Assembly (NCBI GenBank): GCA_018268015.1
Contig: JAFDXJ010000046.1
Coordinates: 1 to 64,000 of the forward strand
Source: Bacteroidota bacterium
GTDB taxonomy: Bacteria > Bacteroidota > Bacteroidia > Chitinophagales > Chitinophagaceae
DNA length: 64,000 nt
Direction: 5' to 3'
Position numbers and translations under genes: made by a program. Below, piece by piece: positions 27,664 through 36,911 of the stretch. Under the pieces are notes generated by a model. It ran no database searches. It was not told the origin of the DNA and saw only the letters and a program-made list of their open reading frames with translations. Numbering within the stretch: the stretch's first letter is position 1; each line of letters opens with the position of its first letter.

Positions 27664-28512
27664 TTAGTAATGGTAAAAGCCCATACCTGTTTTTTTCCCC
27701 AATTCACTTTTTTCCACTTTTTCTTTTTGTATATTAGAAGGCTTTAACCTGTCCGGTTTATGCAATGCATTCCATACAATATTACTGGTCGCATAATTGA
27801 TATCGATGCCAATTAGATCCATCAATTTAAAAGGGCCCATTTTAAAACCACTGGCTTCCATAATAGTATCAATATTTTCCACGGGTATATTTTCCTTTTC
27901 CAATAAATATAAGGCTTCCAGATAATAATGCCGCGCTACACGGTTTACAATAAACCCGGGTGCATCTTTACAAATGACCGGCGTTTTATTCATTTGTTTA
28001 GCCACGGTTACCAAATCTTGGATCGTGGAATCAGGGGTTATTTCTGTACGAATAATTTCAACCAGTTTTAATAATGGGGCTGGATTAAAAAAATGCATTC
28101 CGGCAATCAATTCAGGGAATGGTAAATCAGCCGCTATCTCATGAATAAATATGGAAGATGTATTGGAAGCATAAAGGGTTGTAGTACCATTGATAGACTG
28201 GAGTCTTTTAAATAATGCTACTTTGGCCTCTTTATTTTCAATGATTGCTTCGATCACCAAATCGGCTTTACAGTCTTCTATATGAGTTGTGAAATGAAGA
28301 CGATCCAAAACCTCTTTTTTATGCAAGGATGTTATTTTCCCTTTATCCTGAAGTGTCGTTAGGATCTTTTCAATTTTTGTTTTTGAATTATCCAGGAATT
28401 TTTGATCCACATCATACAGGATTGTATCAAATCCAGACTGGGCTGCAATCTGCGCTATACCGGATCCCATGGTACCGGAACCACAAATACAAATTTTATT
28501 TATCGTACTCAA
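27664..28512 (-). CDS. 3-hydroxyacyl-CoA (3-hydroxybutyryl-CoA) dehydrogenase
   Basis: A 282-residue stand-alone enzyme that interconverts 3-hydroxyacyl-CoA and 3-ketoacyl-CoA with NAD. The Rossmann start is ICICGSGTMGSGIAQIAAQSGF, followed by DLVIEAIIENKEAKVALFKRL, the catalytic His region LIAGMHFFNPAPLLKLVEII, and the C-terminal domain with CKDAPGFIVNRVARHYYLEAL and GFKMGPFKLMDLIGIDINYA. The start is TTG at 28512; no ATG is possible before the nucleotide-binding loop. A -7 box lies 13 bp upstream. Probably co-transcribed with the SDR and the acyl-CoA dehydrogenase. Confidence 0.92.
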   Translation of the reverse strand: MSTINKICICGSGTMGSGIAQIAAQSGFDTILYDVDQKFLDNSKTKIEKILTTLQDKGKITSLHKKEVLDRLHFTTHIEDCKADLVIEAIIENKEAKVALFKRLQSINGTTTLYASNTSSIFIHEIAADLPFPELIAGMHFFNPAPLLKLVEIIRTEITPDSTIQDLVTVAKQMNKTPVICKDAPGFIVNRVARHYYLEALYLLEKENIPVENIDTIMEASGFKMGPFKLMDLIGIDINYATSNIVWNALHKPDRLKPSNIQKEKVEKSELGKKTGMGFYHY

Positions 28513-28525
28513 TGAAGATTTTTAG

Positions 28526-28533
28526 CAAACATA
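28526..28533 (-). promoter_or_regulatory. Putative -7 box (TATGTTTG) for the 3-hydroxyacyl-CoA dehydrogenase operon
   Basis: Perfect TAnnTTTG on the minus strand, 13 bp before the TTG start at 28512. Confidence 0.45.
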
Positions 28534-28643
28534 CAATTTCTTCCTCCATTTATGATGGCTTTGAGGTAATGTATAACGCTAAAAACAATTTTTAAAACAG
28601 CTCGTTCGTTATATACATTTTTTCCCCGTTTATATAATTACTA

Positions 28644-28674
28644 TTGCTTTTTAACAAACTACCGTTTAGTTTCG
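28644..28674 (+). promoter_or_regulatory. Putative promoter of the MerR-type gene (TTG - 20 bp - TAGTTTCG)
   Basis: TTG at 28644-28646 and TAGTTTCG at 28667-28674 (one mismatch to TAnnTTTG) are 20 bp apart. The box ends 4 bp before the ATG, suggesting a leaderless transcript. Confidence 0.45.
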
Positions 28675-28678
28675 CTGT

Positions 28679-29257
28679 ATGGTGCAGTTAAATATTTTTG
28701 AAGAAAATGAAAGTAAGAAAAACTTCAATGAAGGAAAGAAAACTGTTGACATAAATAAAGATGCCTCAAAAGGTAGCACCCCCAGAAAAGAAAAGGAAGA
28801 TTCAGAAACCAATGCCTCAGTAAGAAAAGAGCAGAATGAATCCTTAAACAGAGAGAGTCGCCGTGGCCGGAAGTCTTATAAAGAAATGGATGCAGCGATC
28901 GTACATATAGAAATACCTGATGATTCGGTCTTATTTTCTAAGAGTTATTACCCAATAAGTGAGGTAGCACAATGGTTTAATGCGAATACTTCATTAATTC
29001 GTTTTTGGGAAAATGAATTTTCTATACTAAAACCTCGAAAAAATAAAAAAGGCGATCGTCTCTTTAGACCGGAGGATGTAAAAAATCTTCAATTGATTTA
29101 TCATTTATTGCGAGAAAGGAAATTCTCAATTGAAGGTGCAAGACAATATTTAAAAGATCATCATGCCAAAGCGATGGAAGAATTGAAAACCGTACAATCT
29201 CTCTCAAAAATAAAATATTTCCTGCTCGAATTGAAAGCAAACCTCGATTTAGAATAA
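28679..29257 (+). CDS. MerR family transcriptional regulator
   Basis: 192 residues. The first ~85 are charged and low in complexity (ENESKKNFNEGKKTVDINKD, RESRRGRKSYKEMD), probably disordered. The MerR-type winged helix follows at about residues 97-165: YYPISEVAQWFNANTSLIRFWENEFSILKPRKNKKGDRLFRPEDVKNLQLIYHLLRERKFSIEGARQYL. The C-terminus is a short helix without cysteines, so no metal-sensing site is visible. This form, with a basic N-terminal tail and one MerR domain, is widespread in Bacteroidota; its targets are unknown. Confidence 0.88.
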   Translation: MVQLNIFEENESKKNFNEGKKTVDINKDASKGSTPRKEKEDSETNASVRKEQNESLNRESRRGRKSYKEMDAAIVHIEIPDDSVLFSKSYYPISEVAQWFNANTSLIRFWENEFSILKPRKNKKGDRLFRPEDVKNLQLIYHLLRERKFSIEGARQYLKDHHAKAMEELKTVQSLSKIKYFLLELKANLDLE

Positions 29258-29290
29258 GAAATAAAACAATGAATCTATTTTAAAGAATTT

Positions 29291-29833
29291 ATGAAAATTA
29301 AAAATTGGATTTTTATGATGGGCTTGTGTTTGGGAATGGCTTCTTGTGCCTCTCAAAAATTCAACCCGGGTAATGTACCAACTGCCTATAAAGTTAAAAC
29401 AGAAGGCAATGAAAAAATACTGGTAGGTATCATTGATCGGAATATCCTGGAAAAAAATGATGCTTTTCCCTGGTTTAAAAAAAGTTATGATCTGGAAAAT
29501 CCTGATGTCAAAGCGGTTGAAGCATTTAAAAAAAATATAGCGGACTTTCAAATGATCGTTTTTGCGGGCACCTGGTGCGAGGATACGCATAATCTTTTGG
29601 GGGGCTTTTATAAGCTTATTGATCAATCCGGATTCCCGGGAGAAAATATTACGCTTATCGGTGTGGATCATGAGCATCGTTCATTATTTGATTTGGCTCA
29701 TGCCTTTAATATCACTAATGTGCCCACTTTTATTGTAATGAAAAATGGAAAAGAAATGGGACGGGTTGTGGAATACGGAAAATCAGGAAATCCCGGAAAA
29801 GACCTGGGTGAAATAGTCAATGCATTAAAGTAA
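29291..29833 (+). CDS. Thioredoxin-like lipoprotein with a single active-site cysteine
   Basis: 180 residues. The signal MKIKNWIFMMGLCLGMASC places the lipidated Cys at residue 19. The thioredoxin fold is seen in MIVFAGTWCEDTHNLLGGFYKL (active site WCEDT instead of WCxxC), ENITLIGVDHEHRSL and the cis-Pro loop NITNVPTFIVMKNGKEMGRVVEY. With the second cysteine replaced by Thr it cannot be an ordinary dithiol oxidoreductase; monothiol or non-redox function is likely. It follows the MerR gene by 33 bp in the same direction and may be co-transcribed. Confidence 0.85.
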   Translation: MKIKNWIFMMGLCLGMASCASQKFNPGNVPTAYKVKTEGNEKILVGIIDRNILEKNDAFPWFKKSYDLENPDVKAVEAFKKNIADFQMIVFAGTWCEDTHNLLGGFYKLIDQSGFPGENITLIGVDHEHRSLFDLAHAFNITNVPTFIVMKNGKEMGRVVEYGKSGNPGKDLGEIVNALK

Positions 29834-29942
29834 AAAAGCAAATTTCACTGATAGACCTATCCATTATTTTCAAGCGAATAGAGAAAAGCCAAAGGATACC
29901 CATTCACTTAATAGATTATTCCATTTCATTCCTTTCAGGATA

Positions 29943-32288
29943 TTAAAGTTGATTATCTTTTACAATCCTCAACTTGGCATATTGCAGTAATATTCTTTTT
30001 TCACCATTTAGATCAAAGGAAATTGTTGCAGCAGGATTGTGGGCAATATTTTCCATTTTTATAACGGTGCCAAATCCAAACTTTTGATGTTCTACCCTTT
30101 GGCCGGCTTGCAAGCCACTTGTATCATCCGGTGCAAAATCTTTTGATGGCACATGAGCAAGTGTTTGCGGCATTGGCTTTTTAGGTTGCAGATAGGAAGG
30201 TTTTCTTTCATTTTTTTCTGATGGAGGCGCATCATTATAATCACCAAACCCGCCTCTGTGCATTCTCTGGAATGCATTGCCCATATTAAACATGGTGCTT
30301 TGTGAAGGCATTCTTCCGCCGGCATAACTGTTATCAATAAATGTTTCCGGCAATTCTTCTAAAAAGCGGCTGGGCTCATTCTGCACCAGGTTTCCAAAAC
30401 GGTATCTTGAATTGGCATAGGTAATCCAGAGCTTTTGTTTGGCTCGGGTTACTGCCACATAAAACAGGCGTCTTTCCTCTTCCAACTCTTCTCTTGTATT
30501 TATACTCATGGCATTCGGGAATAAACCTTCTTCCATGCCACCAATAAAAACTACAGGAAATTCCAGACCTTTAGCTGCATGTACTGTCATTAATTTTACA
30601 GTATCAGCATCCCCGTTTTGATCTGTATCCGCATCCGTAAGTAAAGTGATTTGTTGTAAATAAGCCCCTAAACTTTTATCTACCACTTCTCCATCTTCAT
30701 TATCGGGCGTTTCGGTCCATTCTTTAATAGAGTTCAGCAGTTCCTGGATATTTTCATACCTGGCGAGCCCTTCCGTAGTCTTGTCATTGAATAACTCTTT
30801 GGTGATTTGGGTGTGTTTGCCAATTTGTACCGCAACTTCATAAGCATTTTTTTGTTTAAGCAGCGTTTGGAAATATTGGATCATTGTGACAAAGTTTTTA
30901 ATGGATTCCAAAGTGCTTCCTTTAAATCCATATGCATGAGCTTCTCCAAGAATATTAAATAAAGGAGATTTATTTTCATGCGCCATGACTAAGGCTTTTT
31001 CCACAGTTGTTTTACCGATACCACGAACCGGATAATTGATAATTCTTTTCAACGCTTCTTCATCTTTTGTATTAACGGTGATACGCAGGTAACAAATAAA
31101 ATCTTTAATTTCTTTTCTTTGATAGAAACTCAGGCCTCCATAAATTTTATAAGGGATGGCATGTTTCCGCAGGCTTTCTTCAAAAGCCCGGCTTTGAGCA
31201 TTTGTTCTGTAGAGAATGGCAAAATCATTATTAAAAAAATGATTGCGTAATCGTTGTTCTTTAATGATATCTGCCACAAAGCGGCCTTCATCATTATCCG
31301 TCATGGTTCGTACCAGTTTAATGGTTTCACCATCTACATTTTCAGTCCATAAATTTTTGGGAATTTGTCCTTTATTATTCTTTATGATTTCATTCGCCAC
31401 TTCAATGATGCTTTTACTGCTCCTGTAATTTTGTTCCAGCTTCACCAGTTTTACATCATCATAATCTTTTTGAAACTGAAGAATATTTTCAATGGTTGCG
31501 CCGCGAAAACTATATATACTTTGAGCATCATCACCTACCACGCAAATATTTTCATGCACTGCAGCCAGTAATTTGGCAATTTCATATTGCACCGGATTTG
31601 TATCCTGGAATTCATCAATCAAAATAAATTTAAACTTATGTTGATACTTATGTCGTACATCCGGAAAGTTGTGTAACAATTCATGCATTTTCAATAAGAG
31701 ATCATCGAAATCCATGGCTCCATTATTAAAACAACGTTCAGCATAAGCCTGGTAAATTTTTCCAATGGCAGGTCTGTTTGATCGCTGGTCTTCTTGTTGT
31801 ATATAATAGTCCTGCTGGTATTCCATTGGACCAACCAATGCATTTTTTGCCTGAGAAATGCGGATGTGAACATTATTGGGTTTATAATGTTTTTCATCCA
31901 AATTCAACTCTTTCACCACAGCTTTGATCACTGTGCGGGAATCATCCGTATCATAAATGGTAAAGTTTGAAGGATAGCCCAGTTTCACTCCTTCAGTTCG
32001 CAGTATGCGGGCAAACACGCTATGAAAAGTACCGATATATAAATTGCGAGCCTCCCTGGATTGTAAAAGATTTTCAATCCTTAATTTCATTTCGGCAGCA
32101 GCTTTATTGGTGAAAGTGAGTGCAAGAATATTAAAAGCGTCCACCCCATTTGCCATTAAATGTGCAATACGTGTGGTAAGTACTTTCGTTTTCCCGCTAC
32201 CGGCGCCCGCCACGATCATTAATGGACCTTCCATGTGAGTGGCGGCTTCAAGTTGAGGGGGATTTAAACCATCTAAATATTTACCCAT
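29943..32288 (-). CDS. pcrA: UvrD/PcrA-type ATP-dependent DNA helicase
   Basis: 781 residues from ATG 32288 (MGKYLDGLNPPQLEAATHMEGPLMIVAGAGSGKTKVLTTRI). Superfamily 1A motifs appear in order: Q motif/Walker A AGAGSGKT, Ia LTFTNKAAAEM, II FILIDEFQDTN, III VGDDAQSIYSFRGA, IV LEQNYRSSKSIIEVANEII, V LMTVHAAKGLEFPVVFI, VI RRLFYVAVTRAKQKL. The C-terminal ~45 residues (GQRVEHQKFGFGTVIKMEN) are the Tudor-like PcrA tail that contacts RNA polymerase. It acts in nucleotide excision repair and replication-transcription conflicts. pcrA or uvrD would be equally good names. Confidence 0.95.
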   Translation of the reverse strand: MGKYLDGLNPPQLEAATHMEGPLMIVAGAGSGKTKVLTTRIAHLMANGVDAFNILALTFTNKAAAEMKLRIENLLQSREARNLYIGTFHSVFARILRTEGVKLGYPSNFTIYDTDDSRTVIKAVVKELNLDEKHYKPNNVHIRISQAKNALVGPMEYQQDYYIQQEDQRSNRPAIGKIYQAYAERCFNNGAMDFDDLLLKMHELLHNFPDVRHKYQHKFKFILIDEFQDTNPVQYEIAKLLAAVHENICVVGDDAQSIYSFRGATIENILQFQKDYDDVKLVKLEQNYRSSKSIIEVANEIIKNNKGQIPKNLWTENVDGETIKLVRTMTDNDEGRFVADIIKEQRLRNHFFNNDFAILYRTNAQSRAFEESLRKHAIPYKIYGGLSFYQRKEIKDFICYLRITVNTKDEEALKRIINYPVRGIGKTTVEKALVMAHENKSPLFNILGEAHAYGFKGSTLESIKNFVTMIQYFQTLLKQKNAYEVAVQIGKHTQITKELFNDKTTEGLARYENIQELLNSIKEWTETPDNEDGEVVDKSLGAYLQQITLLTDADTDQNGDADTVKLMTVHAAKGLEFPVVFIGGMEEGLFPNAMSINTREELEEERRLFYVAVTRAKQKLWITYANSRYRFGNLVQNEPSRFLEELPETFIDNSYAGGRMPSQSTMFNMGNAFQRMHRGGFGDYNDAPPSEKNERKPSYLQPKKPMPQTLAHVPSKDFAPDDTSGLQAGQRVEHQKFGFGTVIKMENIAHNPAATISFDLNGEKRILLQYAKLRIVKDNQL

Positions 32289-32353
32289 GAGCGCAAGGTA
32301 CAAAATGAGATAGGGATTTTTTTTTCGATTCTATTTTTTAGAAAAAATAAAAC

Positions 32354-33118
32354 TTATTTTTTGGGGAGCACCCATTGCACGGTATCAAATTCAAGGAAGT
32401 CGTAAACCGGGTGTTGAATGTAAAGCTTTCCAAATTTATCCACCTCCTGAATGGTACAGGTGATTTGCTCCGAATTTAATTTAAAGGTGGCCCTTTCATT
32501 TTTCAAATACAATACTTTATTATAAGCCTCAATGACGGCTTTTTCATTAACGGATAATAATTCATAGGCATCATTTAAATACATACACAAATCCCGGGCT
32601 AATAAAGCCGGTTGATAGGTGTTTTGAGTGATTTGCTTCAGGGAAACCGGATTGGGAATGGCCGGGTCAAATTGTACCTGGTTGATATTCATTCCTATAC
32701 CCACAATGGCATAATTCCAGTGAAGGCCGCGGAAAATGTTTTCAACAAGAATGCCTGCTGCCTTTCTGTCATTATAATAAATATCATTGGGCCATTTTAT
32801 AGAAATATTTTTTTGAGCATAAAAGGAAAAAAAATGGTGTACACCAATAGCCATGGCCATACTAAAAGTAAAATACGATTTTTCCTGGAATGCAGTCGTA
32901 TCAATGATTACAGAAAGAATGATATTTTCTCCCCGGGGCGATTCCCATATTTTTCCCCTTCTTCCTCTTCCCCCGCTTTGATGATCAGCAAAAAAAGCAG
33001 CACCATGCCCGGCATGACCGCTTTTTAACTGTTGCATGGCATAGTTGTTGGAACTATCCACATCTGTTAATTCAATAAAAGGGTATCCTAAAGGATTAAT
33101 GGGAGTAGAATGAGGCAA
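32354..33118 (-). CDS. birA: Biotin--[acetyl-CoA-carboxylase] ligase
   Basis: About 254 residues; monofunctional, without the DNA-binding domain of E. coli BirA. The ligase core reads FIELTDVDSSNNYAMQQL, then GRGRRGKIWESPRGENIILSVII (biotinyl-AMP loop, GRGRRG), KWPNDIYYNDRKAAGILVEN and YAIVGIGMNINQ. The start is unclear: no ATG lies before the core. A TTG at 33139 falls inside a perfect -7 box (TAAATTTG, 33144-33137), so I prefer the TTG at 33118. It attaches biotin to carboxylase subunits in the cytoplasm. Confidence 0.9.
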   Translation of the reverse strand: MPHSTPINPLGYPFIELTDVDSSNNYAMQQLKSGHAGHGAAFFADHQSGGRGRRGKIWESPRGENIILSVIIDTTAFQEKSYFTFSMAMAIGVHHFFSFYAQKNISIKWPNDIYYNDRKAAGILVENIFRGLHWNYAIVGIGMNINQVQFDPAIPNPVSLKQITQNTYQPALLARDLCMYLNDAYELLSVNEKAVIEAYNKVLYLKNERATFKLNSEQITCTIQEVDKFGKLYIQHPVYDFLEFDTVQWVLPKK

Positions 33119-33136
33119 AGTTTGCTTAGTTTTGTG

Positions 33137-33144
33137 CAAATTTA
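33137..33144 (-). promoter_or_regulatory. Putative -7 box (TAAATTTG) for birA
   Basis: Perfect TAnnTTTG on the minus strand, upstream of the TTG start chosen for birA and overlapping the alternative TTG at 33139. Confidence 0.45.
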
Positions 33145-33243
33145 TTTAAGGAAAATTTGAAATCATTAAATAAAGAAATCAAAGCCGGCCAAAACCGGGT
33201 TGACATTCAAAAAAACATTTTATCATAAAAATCAAAAAGATTA

Positions 33244-33651
33244 TTGGAACCACAGACCACCGCCATTTCCCGTCAAAAAAGTACTGTTGTAAAACTGGCA
33301 AAGAATGCAAAGATTTTAAAAACAATTATTAAATCATTAAAAGAAAAAAAAGGCGAAAAAATAGTTTCACTTGATTTGCGTAAAATTCACGAATCAGTGG
33401 CCGACTTTTTTATCATTTGCGAAGCGACCAGTAATACCCAGGTTAAAGCATTAGCTGCCATTGTGGAAGAAAATGTGAAAAAAGAATGCAGCGAAATGCC
33501 ATTTCATCATGAAGGATTTGGTGCTGTTCATTGGGTGATCATAGACTATATTAATGTAGTCGTACATATTATGCTTCCTGAAACAAGGAAATTTTATGGG
33601 CTTGAAGAATTATGGAATGATGCGCCTTTAACAGAATATAATGAAGCGTAG
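33244..33651 (+). CDS. rsfS: Ribosome silencing factor
   Basis: A 135-residue RsfS/Iojap protein that binds uL14 and blocks subunit joining in poor conditions. The fold is recognised by LKTIIKSLKEKKGEKIVSLDLRKIHESVADFFIICEATSNTQVKALAAIVEENVK and GFGAVHWVIIDYINVVVHIMLPETRKFYGLEELWNDA; the DFFIICEATSNTQV and WVIIDYxxVVVHIM strings are signatures. The start must be TTG at 33244, as the frame is closed by a TAA 18 bp upstream and there is no earlier ATG. The pairing with ftsH downstream (56 bp) suggests an operon. Confidence 0.93.
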   Translation: MEPQTTAISRQKSTVVKLAKNAKILKTIIKSLKEKKGEKIVSLDLRKIHESVADFFIICEATSNTQVKALAAIVEENVKKECSEMPFHHEGFGAVHWVIIDYINVVVHIMLPETRKFYGLEELWNDAPLTEYNEA

Positions 33652-33707
33652 TAGCTACATTGCAAGAGATATATTAAAATAAAAATTAAAAGTGAAGTAA
33701 GAATTAT

Positions 33708-35774
33708 ATGGCACAGGAAGATAAAAAAATGAAACCTATACTCCCATCAAATGGGAACTCCCCTAAAAAGTCGCCCCCCAAATTCAGTATATATTGGATT
33801 TATGCGATGATTATTATTTTTTTACTGGGCTATCAGCTCATGCATCTCGGTACGGCCGATTCTCAAACCGTTACGGAATTGGAATTTCGCCAGAATATGC
33901 TTGAAAAGGGTGATGTAGCCAAACTGGACCTGGTAAAAAATAAATCTTTGGTAAGGATTTATATACAAAAAGATAGCTTATCAAAACCCTATTATAAGCA
34001 GAAATTCAATAGAGAGATCCCAGCGGATGTAAGCTCAAGCCCTTTATTTGAATTTAAAGTAACTGACTGGCAGAGCTTTAATACAGGGATGTCAAATTTT
34101 TATGCGGCTCATCCGGCAATTAAACCGGTTCCGGAAAGTACCATTGATGAAGGAGAATGGATTGGTCCCGTATCACAGACTGTACTCACCATTTTAATCA
34201 TGATTGGCGCATGGGTATTATTAATGCGTAAAGTTGGTGGTGGTGGTGGAAGCGGCGGCCCGGGTGGTATATTTAATATTGGGAAATCGAAAGCCCAGTT
34301 ATTTGATAAAGGGGCAAAAGTGAATATCAATTTTGGTGATGTAGCCGGATTGGATGAAGCCAAAGTTGAAGTGATGGAAATTGTAGATTTTCTAAAAAAT
34401 CCTAAAAAATATACAGCACTTGGAGGCAAAATTCCCAAAGGAGCATTACTCATAGGCCCTCCGGGAACGGGAAAGACATTACTCGCAAAAGCAATGGCCG
34501 GAGAAGCGCAGGTACCATTTTTTAGCATCAGTGGATCAGATTTCGTAGAAATGTTTGTAGGAGTAGGCGCAAGCCGCGTTCGGGATTTATTTAAACAAGC
34601 CCGCGAAAAAGCGCCTTGTATTATTTTTATTGATGAGATAGATGCCATAGGTCGTGCTCGTGGCAGGAATGCCATTATGAGCAATGATGAAAGAGAAAAT
34701 ACTTTGAACCAATTATTAGTGGAAATGGATGGTTTTGGCGGTGATACCGGCATTATTATACTTGCCGCTACCAACAGGCCGGATGTATTAGATTCTGCAT
34801 TACTCAGACCGGGGCGTTTTGATAGACAGATATCTATAGATAAACCGGATGTAAGTGGACGCGAAGCGATCTTTAAGGTGCATTTAAAACCCATTAAGGT
34901 CTCTCAAACACTGGACATTAAAAAATTAGCGGAGCAAACCCCCGGTTTTGCAGGAGCTGATATTGCAAATGTGTGTAATGAAGCTGCATTAATTGCAGCT
35001 CGGAACGGGAAAAATGCAGTGGATATGAATGATTTTCAGGACGCTATTGACCGTGTAATTGGTGGATTGGAAAAGAAAAACAAAATTATTTCTCCGGAAG
35101 AAAAAGAAATTATTGCCTATCATGAAGCCGGACATGCCATCTGTGGCTGGTATTTTGAACATGCGTATCCTTTATTAAAAGTAACCATTGTGCCTCGAGG
35201 CACAGCAGCACTCGGTTATGCGCAGTACACGCCTAAAGAACAGTATTTATATAATACCGACCAACTCATGGACCAAATGTGTATGACGCTGGGAGGAAGA
35301 GCAAGCGAACAAATATTCTTTGGGAAAATTTCTACAGGTGCATCCAATGACTTGCAACAAATTACACGGATTGCTTACTCAATGATTACCGTTTATGGGA
35401 TGAACGAAAAAGTGGGGAATATCAGTTTTTATGACCCGGCGCAGGAAAATTCATTTACAAAACCCTATAGTGAAGAAACCGGGAAACTGATTGATACAGA
35501 AGTGCGTTTATTGATTGAATCAGCATACAAAAGAACGCTGGATTTACTTACTGAGAAAAAGGATAAAGTAGAAATATTGGCTAAGGAATTATTAAAAAAG
35601 GAAGTCCTTTTTCAAAGTGATGTAGAAGCCTTAATCGGGAAAAGACCATTTGGCGAAAAACGTATTTTAGATGTAGATGATGAAGAACATAAAGAAGAAC
35701 ATCATACAGAACAAGGCGCTGTTAGTGAAGGTGTTCCTCCTTATGACAGTGGAGCTATTGTTCCCACGATTTAA
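33708..35774 (+). CDS. ftsH: ATP-dependent zinc metalloprotease FtsH
   Basis: A 688-residue membrane-anchored AAA+ protease that degrades membrane and regulatory proteins. A first membrane segment ([19 protein letters not shown]) is followed by a ~100-residue periplasmic domain and a second segment ([19 protein letters not shown]), then a Gly-rich linker. Walker A GPPGTGKT is at residues 250-257, Walker [12 protein letters not shown] and the [23 protein letters not shown] follow, and the zinc motif HEAGH is at 472-476. The C-terminal tail is acidic and His-containing. All catalytic elements are intact. Confidence 0.97.
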   Translation: MAQEDKKMKPILPSNGNSPKKSPPKFSIYWIYAMIIIFLLGYQLMHLGTADSQTVTELEFRQNMLEKGDVAKLDLVKNKSLVRIYIQKDSLSKPYYKQKFNREIPADVSSSPLFEFKVTDWQSFNTGMSNFYAAHPAIKPVPESTIDEGEWIGPVSQTVLTILIMIGAWVLLMRKVGGGGGSGGPGGIFNIGKSKAQLFDKGAKVNINFGDVAGLDEAKVEVMEIVDFLKNPKKYTALGGKIPKGALLIGPPGTGKTLLAKAMAGEAQVPFFSISGSDFVEMFVGVGASRVRDLFKQAREKAPCIIFIDEIDAIGRARGRNAIMSNDERENTLNQLLVEMDGFGGDTGIIILAATNRPDVLDSALLRPGRFDRQISIDKPDVSGREAIFKVHLKPIKVSQTLDIKKLAEQTPGFAGADIANVCNEAALIAARNGKNAVDMNDFQDAIDRVIGGLEKKNKIISPEEKEIIAYHEAGHAICGWYFEHAYPLLKVTIVPRGTAALGYAQYTPKEQYLYNTDQLMDQMCMTLGGRASEQIFFGKISTGASNDLQQITRIAYSMITVYGMNEKVGNISFYDPAQENSFTKPYSEETGKLIDTEVRLLIESAYKRTLDLLTEKKDKVEILAKELLKKEVLFQSDVEALIGKRPFGEKRILDVDDEEHKEEHHTEQGAVSEGVPPYDSGAIVPTI

Positions 35775-36418
35775 TGCTTGAAACAATCATGACGTCTTCG
35801 CGTGAACAAATACTGAAAAGGGTGAGGAAAGCCACAGCACAGGCTGTTCCTATTCCTTATCCTGATCTGGGAAATTATACGGATTATTTTGAAAAAACGG
35901 TTATGGATAAAGAAATAGAATTTGCCCAAAATTTTGTTTCACTCCAGGGCCGTTTTTCTTTTTGTGAAGATATTGATGAACTAAAAAAACAGATAGACAC
36001 TTTAATAAAATCAAGAAATTGGGAAAAAATCTTTTGCGCTGAAAAAGATATTCTCCTGAAATTGAAAGATACTTTACCAGAGTCGCTCATTACGGATTCG
36101 CTGGCAGAGTGTAATGCATCCCTCACCACATGTGAAGCCCTGGTAGCACGTACAGGTTCAATCGTTTTAAGTAGCGCCCAGGAATTGGGCCGCACGACTT
36201 CCATATATGCTCCGGTGCATATTTGCATAGCGGATACGAGTCAAATAATGTATGATGTCGCGGATGTGTTTCATTTTCTTCAAAAAAAATATAAAGGTCT
36301 TTTACCTTCTTCCATCAGTTTTGCATCCGGCCCAAGCAGGACGGCCGATATTGAAAAAACCCTGGTGACAGGTGTGCATGGCCCCAAAGAAGTTTTTTGT
36401 TTTTTGGTACAGGAATGA
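35774..36418 (+). CDS. LUD domain protein (LutC/YkgG-like)
   Basis: A 214-residue protein whose ATG shares its A with the ftsH stop (TAATG), so it is translationally coupled. The LUD fold is recognised by the C-terminal half: LTTCEALVARTGSIVLSSAQELGRTTSIYAPVHICIAD and SSISFASGPSRTADIEKTLVTGVHGPKEV. LutC is a subunit of the LutABC lactate oxidation complex, but lutA and lutB are absent here. Stand-alone LUD proteins next to ftsH occur in Bacteroidota, and the function of this copy is unknown. ATG 35789 is an alternative start. Confidence 0.85.
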   Translation: MLETIMTSSREQILKRVRKATAQAVPIPYPDLGNYTDYFEKTVMDKEIEFAQNFVSLQGRFSFCEDIDELKKQIDTLIKSRNWEKIFCAEKDILLKLKDTLPESLITDSLAECNASLTTCEALVARTGSIVLSSAQELGRTTSIYAPVHICIADTSQIMYDVADVFHFLQKKYKGLLPSSISFASGPSRTADIEKTLVTGVHGPKEVFCFLVQE

Positions 36419-36448
36419 TTAACTTACTGGTTTATTTAAAACCTTTTT

Positions 36449-36874
36449 ATGATACAGACGCCATCTTTAAATAGTCTATTCGTTTATGGTTCATTACGTA
36501 GCGGATTCCGCAGTGATGCGTATACATATATCAGCAATTTTTTTGACCTGATTGGTATTGGCAAAGTACGGGGTCGCTTATATGATATGGGAAAATACCC
36601 GGCGGCAAAACCCGGCATAGATGAACATTATATTACGGGGGAATTATATCATATCCGTAATGCATCTGACTTTAGTTGGGCCATCGGGCAATTAGATGTG
36701 TATGAAGGTGTTTGCGTGGAAGAAGATGAAATGCAATTATATTATCGGGATATTACAGAAGTACAGATTGGTATTGGTAAAGTGCCCGCCTGGATATATT
36801 GGTTTAATGGCAGTGTGGAAAACAGAAAATTAATTGAATCCGGTGACCTGATGGAATATTACAAACCCTCCTAG
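36449..36874 (+). CDS. Gamma-glutamylcyclotransferase-like protein
   Basis: 141 residues of the GGCT-like (AIG2-like) fold. The substrate loop is LFVYGSLRSGF near the N-terminus, followed by GRLYDMGKYPAAKPG and ITGELYHIRN; the catalytic Glu probably lies in QLDVYEGVCVEEDEMQLYYR, and the ending VPAWIYWFNG is typical. Members cleave gamma-glutamyl amino acids or related gamma-glutamylamines. The actual substrate is unknown. It sits in a plus-strand run from ftsH to the beta-propeller gene. Confidence 0.85.
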   Translation: MIQTPSLNSLFVYGSLRSGFRSDAYTYISNFFDLIGIGKVRGRLYDMGKYPAAKPGIDEHYITGELYHIRNASDFSWAIGQLDVYEGVCVEEDEMQLYYRDITEVQIGIGKVPAWIYWFNGSVENRKLIESGDLMEYYKPS

Positions 36875-36911
36875 TAACTACCAATTTTTAAAACCAAATC
36901 CCAAATCATTC

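Noticed and set aside
34109..34894. 261-codon minus-strand frame
   Set aside because: It is antisense to the FtsH AAA+ domain, and its residues mirror the FtsH codons; there is no independent family signal.
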